DNA of 11,083 nucleotides from Flavobacteriales bacterium UBA7325 (GTDB lineage Bacteria > Bacteroidota > Bacteroidia > Flavobacteriales_D > Crocinitomicaceae): contig DKPV01000061.1 in NCBI GenBank assembly GCA_002471375.1, forward strand, positions 1 to 11,083. Direction: 5' to 3'. The first letter of the stretch is position 1, and every line of letters begins with the position of its first letter. The notes under the pieces were generated by a model. The model was not told where the DNA came from, ran no database searches, and was given only the letters and a program-made list of their open reading frames with translations. This document shows, piece by piece, positions 1 through 6,818 of this stretch. Made by a program: the position numbers and the translations under genes.

Positions 1-633
1 TCAGTATTCAGTTCTACTTCTAGTTGGGATTGGCTCATGTCAATTGATGTACACTGGTTCTCTACTTTATTCGGATGGTACGTATTTGCAGGGATGTGGT
101 GTACTACGATGACAGTATTAGTAATGCTTGTGTTATATCTTAAGAAGAAAGGTTACTTGCCTAAAGTAAACGATAGTCACGTTCATGATATTGGGAAGTG
201 GACTTTTGCTACTTCATTCCTATGGTCTTATTTATTTTTCTCTCAGTTCATGCTGATCTGGTATGCAAATATAGGAGAGGAGGCTACTTACTACATTTTG
301 AGAATTGAAGAATATCAAGGATTGTACTTTGGTATGTTCTTCGTAAACTTTGCCTTCCCAATGTTAATATTGATGTCACGTGATGCAAAACGTCATGCTG
401 GAATTTTAACATTCGTTGGTTTGATCATTGTTATAGGTCACTGGCTTGATACCTACATAATGGTATCTGGGGGTTCATTAGGGCCAGCAGCAACAATAGG
501 ATTTTTGGAAATTGGAATGGCGGTGCTGTTCTTGGGTGTGTTTATACGGATTATATTGAATAATCTAACCAAAGCGCCGCTCACACCAGTGAATCACCCA
601 TTCCTTGATGAAAGTATTCATCACGAGATATAA
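1..633 (+). CDS. actF: Alternative complex III subunit ActF, C-terminal part (5' end outside window)
   Basis: This is the last 210 codons of an integral membrane subunit of alternative complex III, the quinol:cytochrome c/oxidase oxidoreductase that replaces bc1 in many Bacteroidota. The frame is open from base 1. The first in-frame ATG, at 37, lies inside the conserved stretch SWDWLMSIDVHWFSTLFGWY, typical of ActC/ActF, so it is internal and not the true start. Several hydrophobic helices follow (for example FAGMWCTTMTVLVMLVLYL, MFFVNFAFPMLILM, ILTFVGLIIVIGHWLDTYI and IGMAVLFLGVFIRIIL), consistent with the NrfD-like membrane fold. The protein ends in a short His-containing cytoplasmic tail. 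The next gene, coxB, starts 37 bases downstream, an order known from Bacteroidota in which alternative complex III and an aa3 oxidase work together. ActC is the paralogous alternative, but the position right before coxB favours ActF. Confidence 0.88.
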   Translation, partial: SVFSSTSSWDWLMSIDVHWFSTLFGWYVFAGMWCTTMTVLVMLVLYLKKKGYLPKVNDSHVHDIGKWTFATSFLWSYLFFSQFMLIWYANIGEEATYYILRIEEYQGLYFGMFFVNFAFPMLILMSRDAKRHAGILTFVGLIIVIGHWLDTYIMVSGGSLGPAATIGFLEIGMAVLFLGVFIRIILNNLTKAPLTPVNHPFLDESIHHEI

Positions 634-670
634 GTAACACAATTTTACTACTGATAGATAACAGATAAAG

Positions 671-2041
671 ATGGTAACGAAATTGATAATATTATTAGTC
701 ATAGTCCTTGGAGTAATCGCTGCTGCACAATTAATGCGCGTGCATGAATTGTCCTCTAAGCTAGGTGAGCAAAAAGAACACGAAATCAGTAATCGTGATA
801 ACAGATGGAACGCGTCCATGATGCTTGTGTTTATGATCGTCCTTTTTGGAGGGTTCATTTGGTTGATGCTGACATACGGATGGGTTGGACGTGGTGAAGC
901 TGCTTCCGTTCACGGTCATGAGTTGGATTGGTTGTTAAACCTGAACTTCGTCATTATCATTGCGGTATTCTTCTTGACGAACTTCTTACTATTCTGGTTC
1001 GCGTACAAATACGTAAAGAAACCTGGTGTTCCTGCCTTTTACTACCCTCACAACAACAAGTTGGAGATGGTTTGGACAGTTATCCCAGCGGTTGTGCTTG
1101 CGGTAATCATCATCTTCGGATTGAAGAGCTGGAATAGCGTAACTAGTGAATCTGGTAAAGAAGCAGTTAATATCGAAGTTTTTGGATATCAATTTGCTTG
1201 GCAAGCTCGCTACGCTGGTGCTGATAACCAACTAGGAAAGTTCGATTACAAGTTAACTCAAGATGAGAAAAACCCACTCGCTGTAATGACAGGTGAGTCA
1301 ATTCAATTAGCAATTGATTCTATGGAAATGGGATTGGGTGGGATTGCTTGGTTAGAGGATAAGTTAAATGATAGAGATATCATGTTGACACCGGACGAGC
1401 GCGCAGCTTATGACAAAGATTTAAACGCGAAAGAAAAGTTGATCCGATTGCTTTATCAAATGAGACAATCACACGACGCTAAGCTGGACAAGTATGCGGC
1501 AGATGATTTCTTTGCTGATACATTAGTACTTTGCGTTGATCAAGAGTATGAATTTAGCTTTAGATCTAAAGATGTAATTCATTCAGCATACTTCCCGCAC
1601 TTCAGATCACAAATGAATGTCGTTCCTGGAATGACAACTCGTTTGAAGTTTACTCCGGATAAAACAACTGTAGAGATGCGTAAATCTCGAGGTGTTGATG
1701 ATTTCGAATACGTTCTTCTTTGTAATAAAATCTGTGGAGGATCTCATTACAAAATGAAGATGATGGTGAAGGTTCTCGAAAAGACTGAATACGATGTGTG
1801 GTTCAAGTCTAAATCTGAAGGTGTTCTTTCAGCAGGAGCTACTATGAAGGATCCAGCATGGGACATTGAACCAGCAACTTTTGATTACAAGTTCCATAAA
1901 ACAGCTGCTGAACCGGTGGAAGCCGTTGAAGGTGAAGAGTTAGATGGAGATGAAGAATTGGTTGAAGGACAGGAACAAGAAGAAGCGGATCCAACTGATG
2001 GAAACGAGCAGGCAGAAGGGCATGATGCTCCTGCCGTATAA
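671..2041 (+). CDS. coxB: Cytochrome c oxidase subunit II (CuA subunit)
   Basis: Subunit II of an aa3-type haem-copper oxidase accepts electrons at a binuclear CuA centre on the periplasmic face. Hydrophobic segments lie near residues 3-20, 48-69, 92-113 and 133-152, two more than the classical two-helix form; extra N-terminal helices are usual in Bacteroidota as I recall them. The CuA ligands are all visible: H304 (in DVIHS), C351, C355, H359 and M362 (CNKICGGSHYKM). The usual Glu between the two cysteines is Lys353, and the aromatic motif reads YQFAW at 173-177, with Phe where many homologues have the electron-entry Trp. About 90 residues (roughly 195-287) are inserted between that motif and the CuA domain, and the protein ends in a strongly acidic tail from about residue 414. 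At 456 residues it is well above the usual 230-350. It lies in one operon with actF and coxA; coxA starts 44 bases downstream. Confidence 0.95.
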   Translation: MVTKLIILLVIVLGVIAAAQLMRVHELSSKLGEQKEHEISNRDNRWNASMMLVFMIVLFGGFIWLMLTYGWVGRGEAASVHGHELDWLLNLNFVIIIAVFFLTNFLLFWFAYKYVKKPGVPAFYYPHNNKLEMVWTVIPAVVLAVIIIFGLKSWNSVTSESGKEAVNIEVFGYQFAWQARYAGADNQLGKFDYKLTQDEKNPLAVMTGESIQLAIDSMEMGLGGIAWLEDKLNDRDIMLTPDERAAYDKDLNAKEKLIRLLYQMRQSHDAKLDKYAADDFFADTLVLCVDQEYEFSFRSKDVIHSAYFPHFRSQMNVVPGMTTRLKFTPDKTTVEMRKSRGVDDFEYVLLCNKICGGSHYKMKMMVKVLEKTEYDVWFKSKSEGVLSAGATMKDPAWDIEPATFDYKFHKTAAEPVEAVEGEELDGDEELVEGQEQEEADPTDGNEQAEGHDAPAV

Positions 2042-2085
2042 GTTGAGTTAACAGAATTTTAGATAATAATTAAAATTAGGATAGA

Positions 2086-3888
2086 ATGGCTGCAGTAGCA
2101 ATCGACGGACACGGACACGATGATCACGGGCATCACGAAGAAAGTTTCGTATCCAAATATATCTTTAGTCAAGATCATAAAATGATCGGTAAGCAGTTCT
2201 TGATGACTGCTGTATTCATGGGGGTAGTGGCAATGATCTTGTCAATACTATTCCGTGTTCAATTGGCTTGGCCGGGTGAGAGTTCAGACTTTTTGTCTTT
2301 CTTCCTTGGTGAACAATGGGCGCCAGGTGGTGTTTTGTCAGAAGACATGTACCTCGGTTTAGTTACGATTCATGGTACTATTATGGTATTCTTCCTGTTA
2401 ACAGGTGGACTGTCTGGTACTTTCTCGAATCTACTGATTCCATTGCAAGTTGGAGCGCGTGATATGGCCTCTGGTTTCTTGAACATGCTTTCATACTGGT
2501 TCTTCTTTATCTCTGCAATGATCATGTTTGGTTCATTGTTTGTTGAAACGGGACCAGCAATGGCGGGTTGGACGATTTATCCACCCCTATCGGCATTACC
2601 TCAAGCAATTAGTGGTTCTGGTTTAGGAATGACATTATGGCTGTTCTCTATGGCTATCTTCATTGCGTCATCGTTACTTGGTTCATTGAACTATATTGTG
2701 ACAATTCTCAACCTTAGAACCAGCGGGATGTCAATGACTAGATTGCCACTTACTATTTGGGCATTCTTTATTACGGCTATTCTTGGTGTATTGTCTTTCC
2801 CAGTTTTATTATCAGCAGCGTTATTATTGTTGATGGATAGAATGGCAGGAACTTCATTCTTCTTATCTGATATAATTATTCAAGGAGAAATGCTCACCAA
2901 CCATGGTGGTTCTCCATTGTTATACCAACATTTATTCTGGTTCCTTGGTCACCCTGAGGTTTATATTGTACTCTTACCAGCATTAGGATTATCCTCCGAG
3001 ATTATTTCAACGAACTCGCGTAAACCAATATTTGGATATCGTGCAATGATTGGTTCGATGTTAGCGATTGGTTTCCTTTCATTTATTGTTTGGGCGCACC
3101 ATATGTTCGTTACAGGGATGAATCCATTCTTAGGGAGTGTCTTTGTATTTACTACACTCTTGATTGCGATTCCATCTGCGGTGAAGGCGTTTAATTACAT
3201 CACGACACTTTGGAAAGGATCCATCGTATTTGCACCTGCAATGTTATTTGCGATTGGACTAGTTTCAACGTTTATTACAGGTGGTGTAACGGGTATTATT
3301 CTTGCCGATGCTGCATTGGATATCACTACACATGATACGTACTTTGTTGTGGCTCACTTCCATGTTGTAATGGGCCTATCCGCCGTCTTTGGTATGTATG
3401 CGGGTGTCTATCATTGGTTCCCAAAAATGTTTGGAAAAGTGATGAATTCAAAGCTTGGATATGCTCACTTCTGGATAACTATAGTTGGAGCATATGGAGT
3501 ATTCTTCCCAATGCACTTCGTTGGACTTGCAGGTGCACCACGTAGATACTATGATTATTCTGTGTATTCAGAGTTTGATAAGGAATCATTAGCTATGCAG
3601 ATGGATCTTAATGTCATCATTACTGTATTTGCAATAATGGCTGCCCTAGGTCAGTTCATATTCTTATTCAACTTCTTCTATAGTATATTCAGAGGACCAA
3701 AAGCACCTCAGAATCCATGGAAATCGAATACGCTTGAGTGGACTACTCCTGTAGAGCACGTGCATGGAAACTGGCCAGGTGAACTTCCTACTGTTCATAG
3801 ATGGCCATATGATTACTCTAAGCCAGGAGCGGAAGAAGACTTTATTCCACAAAATGTTCCACTAGTCGAAGGCGAAGAAGAACATTAA
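2086..3888 (+). CDS. coxA: Cytochrome c oxidase subunit I
   Basis: The catalytic subunit of an aa3-type oxidase reduces O2 to water at a haem a3-CuB centre and pumps protons across the inner membrane. Expected residues are present: H96 and H426 for low-spin haem a; H289, H338 and H339 for CuB, with cross-linked Y293 in GHPEVY; H424 for haem a3 in HDTYFVVAHFHVVMG; and the Arg pair 486-487 in APRRYYDY near the haem propionates. E291 (GHPEV), D126 (GARDM) and K367 (IAIPSAVK) match the D and K proton channels of type A1 enzymes. About twelve or more hydrophobic helices can be read. The N-terminus is His-rich (five His within residues 9-17), a feature I recall from other Bacteroidota CoxA proteins. 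The ATG is preceded by AGGATAGA, a weak ribosome site. It is the last gene of the operon: a strong terminator follows within 20 bases, and no subunit III gene lies downstream. Confidence 0.97.
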   Translation: MAAVAIDGHGHDDHGHHEESFVSKYIFSQDHKMIGKQFLMTAVFMGVVAMILSILFRVQLAWPGESSDFLSFFLGEQWAPGGVLSEDMYLGLVTIHGTIMVFFLLTGGLSGTFSNLLIPLQVGARDMASGFLNMLSYWFFFISAMIMFGSLFVETGPAMAGWTIYPPLSALPQAISGSGLGMTLWLFSMAIFIASSLLGSLNYIVTILNLRTSGMSMTRLPLTIWAFFITAILGVLSFPVLLSAALLLLMDRMAGTSFFLSDIIIQGEMLTNHGGSPLLYQHLFWFLGHPEVYIVLLPALGLSSEIISTNSRKPIFGYRAMIGSMLAIGFLSFIVWAHHMFVTGMNPFLGSVFVFTTLLIAIPSAVKAFNYITTLWKGSIVFAPAMLFAIGLVSTFITGGVTGIILADAALDITTHDTYFVVAHFHVVMGLSAVFGMYAGVYHWFPKMFGKVMNSKLGYAHFWITIVGAYGVFFPMHFVGLAGAPRRYYDYSVYSEFDKESLAMQMDLNVIITVFAIMAALGQFIFLFNFFYSIFRGPKAPQNPWKSNTLEWTTPVEHVHGNWPGELPTVHRWPYDYSKPGAEEDFIPQNVPLVEGEEEH

Positions 3889-3905
3889 GAAATATTCAAT
3901 ATCAA

Positions 3906-3939
3906 AGCCCCCTGATCGACTCGATCAGGGGGCTTTTTT
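3906..3939 (+). terminator. Intrinsic terminator after coxA
   Basis: AGCCCCCTGATCGA (3906-3919) and TCGATCAGGGGGCT (3921-3934) are perfect reverse complements with one base between them, so the RNA folds as a long GC-rich hairpin with a small loop. A run of six T follows (3934-3939). It starts 17 bases after the coxA stop and ends the actF-coxB-coxA transcript. A3904-A3905 can pair with part of the T-run, but no good T-run exists on the other strand, so it is mainly one-directional. Confidence 0.93.
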
Positions 3940-3940
3940 G

Positions 3941-3948
3941 TATTTTTG
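3941..3948 (+). promoter_or_regulatory. Possible -7 element for ruvB-queG
   Basis: TATTTTTG fits the Bacteroidota -7 consensus TAnnTTTG exactly. It lies directly after the coxA terminator and 40 bases before the ruvB start, where a promoter is expected because transcription from coxA should stop. No TTTG-type -33 element is present at the usual distance, since that space is occupied by the terminator stem. T-rich sequence after a terminator could match by chance, so the call is weak. Confidence 0.28.
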
Positions 3949-3988
3949 AACAAGGCTGGTCTAGTTCAGTCATGATAATTAACATTAC

Positions 3989-5011
3989 GTGGAAGAAGAA
4001 TCGTTCGATTATAGAAGTGGGCAACCTGAAAAGGACTCTGATTACGACAAGGTTCTTCGCCCAAAACAACTGGAAGATTTCGCGGGTCAACCAAAAGTAG
4101 TAGCCAACCTAAGTATTTTTGTCGAGGCGGCTACGCTTAGAGACGAGCCTCTGGATCATGTTTTGTTGCATGGACCTCCTGGTTTAGGTAAGACGACATT
4201 GGCCAATATTATAGCAAATGAGCTTGGAGTAAGCTGTAAAATTACCAGTGGCCCTGTTCTTGACAAACCAGGAGACCTCGCTGGATTATTGACGAATCTC
4301 GATAGAGGTGATGTATTGTTTATTGACGAAATTCACCGACTTAGTCCGGTTATCGAAGAGTACCTATATTCTGCGATGGAAGATTATTCGATCGATATTA
4401 TGATCGATAGTGGGCCAAATGCACGTACTGTGCAAATTGAATTGGAACCATTTACCTTAATCGGTGCAACTACTAGATCTGGTTTGTTAACTTCACCATT
4501 ACGGGCACGTTTCGGAATTAATTCACGTCTTGAGTATTATGATGCAAAGACCCTAACATTGATTGTTGAACGATCGGCAGGGCTTTTGGAGATTGCCATA
4601 AAAGAAGATGCTGCTTATCAAATTGCTTCGAGAAGTAGAGGTACGCCAAGAATTGCAAATTCTTTATTGAGAAGGGTACGTGATTTTGCACAAATTAAAG
4701 GTGATGGTACAATTACTCTTGAAATCACAAATATTGCGTTAGAGGCGCTAAATGTTGATCAGAGCGGCCTTGATGAGATGGACAATAAGATCTTATTGAC
4801 ATTGATTGACAAATTTGGTGGTGGTCCGGTTGGGATTACAAATATCGCGACTGCCATTGGTGAGAATTCAGGTACTTTGGAAGAGGTCTACGAGCCTTTC
4901 TTGATTCAAGAGGGATTTCTGATTCGTACATCACGTGGCAGAAAAGCAACAGAGCGAGCTTATAAGCACTTGGGCAAAGACATTGGCTACTCGCAGGGAG
5001 GATTGTTTTAG
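3989..5011 (+). CDS. ruvB: Holliday junction branch migration helicase RuvB (GTG start)
   Basis: RuvB is the AAA+ motor that, with RuvA, drives branch migration of Holliday junctions during recombination and repair. Visible motifs are Walker A GPPGLGKTT (62-70), Walker B FIDEIH (111-116), sensor 1 GATTRSG (159-165), the arginine-finger region LRARFG (171-176), the sensor 2 region RGTPRIANSLLRRVRDFA (218-235), and the C-terminal winged helix ending near YEPFLIQEGFLIRTSRGR. The 340 residues match the family length. GTG at 3989 is the only plausible start: a TAA stop lies in frame three codons upstream, and the next in-frame ATG is far inside the AAA+ domain. The short N-terminal extension before VLRP is normal for Bacteroidota. 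queG follows after 21 bases, so the two are probably co-transcribed. Confidence 0.97.
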   Translation: MEEESFDYRSGQPEKDSDYDKVLRPKQLEDFAGQPKVVANLSIFVEAATLRDEPLDHVLLHGPPGLGKTTLANIIANELGVSCKITSGPVLDKPGDLAGLLTNLDRGDVLFIDEIHRLSPVIEEYLYSAMEDYSIDIMIDSGPNARTVQIELEPFTLIGATTRSGLLTSPLRARFGINSRLEYYDAKTLTLIVERSAGLLEIAIKEDAAYQIASRSRGTPRIANSLLRRVRDFAQIKGDGTITLEITNIALEALNVDQSGLDEMDNKILLTLIDKFGGGPVGITNIATAIGENSGTLEEVYEPFLIQEGFLIRTSRGRKATERAYKHLGKDIGYSQGGLF

Positions 5012-5032
5012 ACTAACAGCTACATCTATAAA

Positions 5033-5968
5033 TTGAATTTCTCGGAAAGACATACAAAGCAGATTAAGCATAAGGCATTGGAATTGGGCTTTATGTATTG
5101 TGGTGTCTCAAAGGCGGACTTTCTTGATGAAGAAGCTCCTAGGTTGGAGAATTGGTTAAAGAACGATCGCCAAGGCAAAATGGACTATATGACAAATCAT
5201 TTTGATAAACGGCTTGATCCAAGATTATTAGTGGATGATGCTAAATCAGTGGTTTCTTTGTTACTCAACTATTTCCCAGAACACACACAAGCCGATCCTG
5301 ATGCCCCGAAACTTTCGAAATACGCTTACGGTCAGGATTATCATTTTATAATCAAGGACAAACTAAAGGAGTTATTTGCTTTTATTCATGAGGAAATTGG
5401 TGATGTCGGAGGCCGTATGTTTGTTGATTCAGCCCCTGTACTCGATAAAGCTTGGGCAAAGAAAAGCGGATTAGGTTGGATAGGAAAGAATTCAAATTTG
5501 ATTCATCCTAAACATGGTTCCTTTTTCTTTATTGCAGAATTAATTCTCGACTTGGAATTAGAACCAGATGGTCCAATGAAAGACTATTGCGGAACGTGCA
5601 CAGCATGTATTGATGAGTGTCCTACAGATGCCATTATTGAACCGTACATAGTGGATGGTTCGAAATGCATATCCTACTTGACAATAGAATTGAAAGATGA
5701 GCTGCTCCCAAATGAATTCAGGGGTAAAATGGATAATTGGATGTTTGGTTGCGACATTTGCCAGGATGTATGTCCTTGGAACCGATTCTCAAAACCAAAT
5801 AATATTCGCGAGTTTCAGCCTCATGAAAATCTTTTGCACATGTCAAAATCGGATTGGAATGAACTAACAGAAGAAGTCTTCCAAGAGCTTTTTCGAAAAA
5901 GTGCTGTTAAGCGAACAAAGTATAAAGGTCTCCAAAGAAATGTGAAATTTTTAACGAATTCTCAGTAG
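5033..5968 (+). CDS. queG: Epoxyqueuosine reductase QueG (TTG start)
   Basis: QueG carries out the last step of queuosine biosynthesis, the cobalamin-dependent reduction of epoxyqueuosine to queuosine at the wobble position of tRNAs for Asn, Asp, His and Tyr. Two [4Fe-4S] cluster motifs are clear: C186, C189, C192 and C196 (CGTCTACIDECP), and C240, C243 and C247 (CDICQDVCPW), with C212 a candidate for the remaining ligand. D132 in VDSAPV corresponds to the family's catalytic Asp. Its 311 residues correspond to the short form without long C-terminal HEAT repeats. TTG at 5033 is chosen because the N-terminus then aligns with the family start, no ATG or GTG exists between the ruvB stop and this point, and the next Met is at residue 21 inside the conserved region. 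It shares the frame of ruvB, separated from its stop by seven codons. Confidence 0.95.
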   Translation: MNFSERHTKQIKHKALELGFMYCGVSKADFLDEEAPRLENWLKNDRQGKMDYMTNHFDKRLDPRLLVDDAKSVVSLLLNYFPEHTQADPDAPKLSKYAYGQDYHFIIKDKLKELFAFIHEEIGDVGGRMFVDSAPVLDKAWAKKSGLGWIGKNSNLIHPKHGSFFFIAELILDLELEPDGPMKDYCGTCTACIDECPTDAIIEPYIVDGSKCISYLTIELKDELLPNEFRGKMDNWMFGCDICQDVCPWNRFSKPNNIREFQPHENLLHMSKSDWNELTEEVFQELFRKSAVKRTKYKGLQRNVKFLTNSQ

Positions 5969-6016
5969 CATTCGTTATGAGTATTACCCCAATTTTGTAG
6001 TTTGTCTTTGAATTCA

Positions 6017-6040
6017 GACTGATTGTGAAATCAGTTCTTT
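6017..6040 (+). terminator. Possible weak terminator after queG
   Basis: ACTGATT (6018-6024), a GTGA loop and AATCAGT (6029-6035) form a seven-pair hairpin, with a possible extra G-U pair, followed by a short T-rich run TTCTTT. It lies between the convergent ends of queG and the minus-strand gene ending at 6054. The stem is AT-rich and the T-run is broken by C, so termination would be weak. A second small palindrome, GACTTAATAAGTC (6042-6054), overlaps the stop codon of the opposing gene. Confidence 0.35.
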
Positions 6041-6053
6041 CGACTTAATAAGT

Positions 6054-6725
6054 CTACATTCCCATGCTAGTTAGTTCTTTCATGGTCATCACTTTGTATC
6101 CTTCAGGTACTTTTGTACTGAATAATACAGATTCTTTATCCGATAAGGTTTTGCTGAATTCAGTAGCTGTAAAGCTCATGACTAATCCACTTTGATTAGT
6201 TGCAAACTCCAACGGAAAGCCTGGTACGTCAGCATTCATATTTCTTTGTCCTGTTCGGTTCACTTCGATTTCTTCCGTATACCAGTAAATAACTTCAACA
6301 CCATCCTCACTTGTAAGGATTGCTTTTTTACATGAATATCCTAGTATATTTTTCGTGTCATTTGTTAATTCGATGTTCACTTCAGGTGTTTCAGCTTCGT
6401 CTTGAGATGCCTCTAGTTCCGTAGTAGTAGTTGGAATTGCGATGTCACCCATCATTCCGCCCATGAGCATTAGGATTTTGTCTGAATTTCCATCTGCAAC
6501 AACAGTCATTGACATCATGGAACCCATATTAAATTCTGTTCGGGCCTTTTCACCAGAGAACACCATTGACATCTCTGATCCTTGCATCATAGAGGTAGCC
6601 ATTGCCATTGATTCATCTGTAGAGCTCGCCTCAATAGAATATTTTACTTCACCAGTAGTTAACTGCGCGTTTGAAATTCCTATTGTGAAAACAGCAAGAA
6701 TTGTAGATAAGATTAATTTTTTCAT
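6054..6725 (-). CDS. Secreted methionine-rich DUF4412/GLPGLI-like protein
   Basis: This is a 223-residue exported protein of unknown function. The N-terminus is a typical signal peptide with likely cleavage after SNA at residue 20, giving a mature protein starting QLTTGEVKYS. Resemblance to DUF4412/GLPGLI-type Bacteroidota proteins comes from the opening GEVKYSIE, the central NILGYSCKKA (127-135) followed by EVIYWYTEEI, and VPGFPLEF (167-174). These proteins are exported and uncharacterised; I infer a periplasmic or envelope location. Residues 40-92 are unusually rich in Met (14 of 53), including MM pairs and MxM patterns; the whole protein has 21. The start has an A-rich leader typical of the phylum. 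It lies 93 bases downstream of rseP on the same strand, so it may be read through from rseP or have its own promoter, which I could not identify with confidence. Confidence 0.8.
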   Translation of the reverse strand: MKKLILSTILAVFTIGISNAQLTTGEVKYSIEASSTDESMAMATSMMQGSEMSMVFSGEKARTEFNMGSMMSMTVVADGNSDKILMLMGGMMGDIAIPTTTTELEASQDEAETPEVNIELTNDTKNILGYSCKKAILTSEDGVEVIYWYTEEIEVNRTGQRNMNADVPGFPLEFATNQSGLVMSFTATEFSKTLSDKESVLFSTKVPEGYKVMTMKELTSMGM

Positions 6726-6818
6726 TTGTTATTTTTTGTTAGTGAAATCAGTACAAATTTTGAACCAAATTTCTTACTTGATTCATAAGCCATAAAATAA
6801 GGGAGCTCTAGGTTAGAG

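Noticed and set aside
565..858. 97-codon open frame on the minus strand across the actF-coxB junction
   Set aside because: It is a shadow of the two plus-strand genes, with no recognisable protein features and no room for a separate gene.
5012..5032. Possible RuvB-QueG fusion or pseudogene
   Set aside because: Both proteins have full family length and complete motifs; the shared frame is explained by a 21-base spacer between two normal genes.
6442..6795. 117-codon plus-strand open frame opposite the DUF4412-like gene
   Set aside because: It lies antisense to a gene with a clear signal peptide and family-like motifs; its own translation shows no domain.
6806..6818. Five-pair hairpin CTCTA/TAGAG just after the rseP stop on the minus strand
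   Set aside because: The stem is short and the following minus-strand sequence is only loosely T-rich, too weak to call a terminator.
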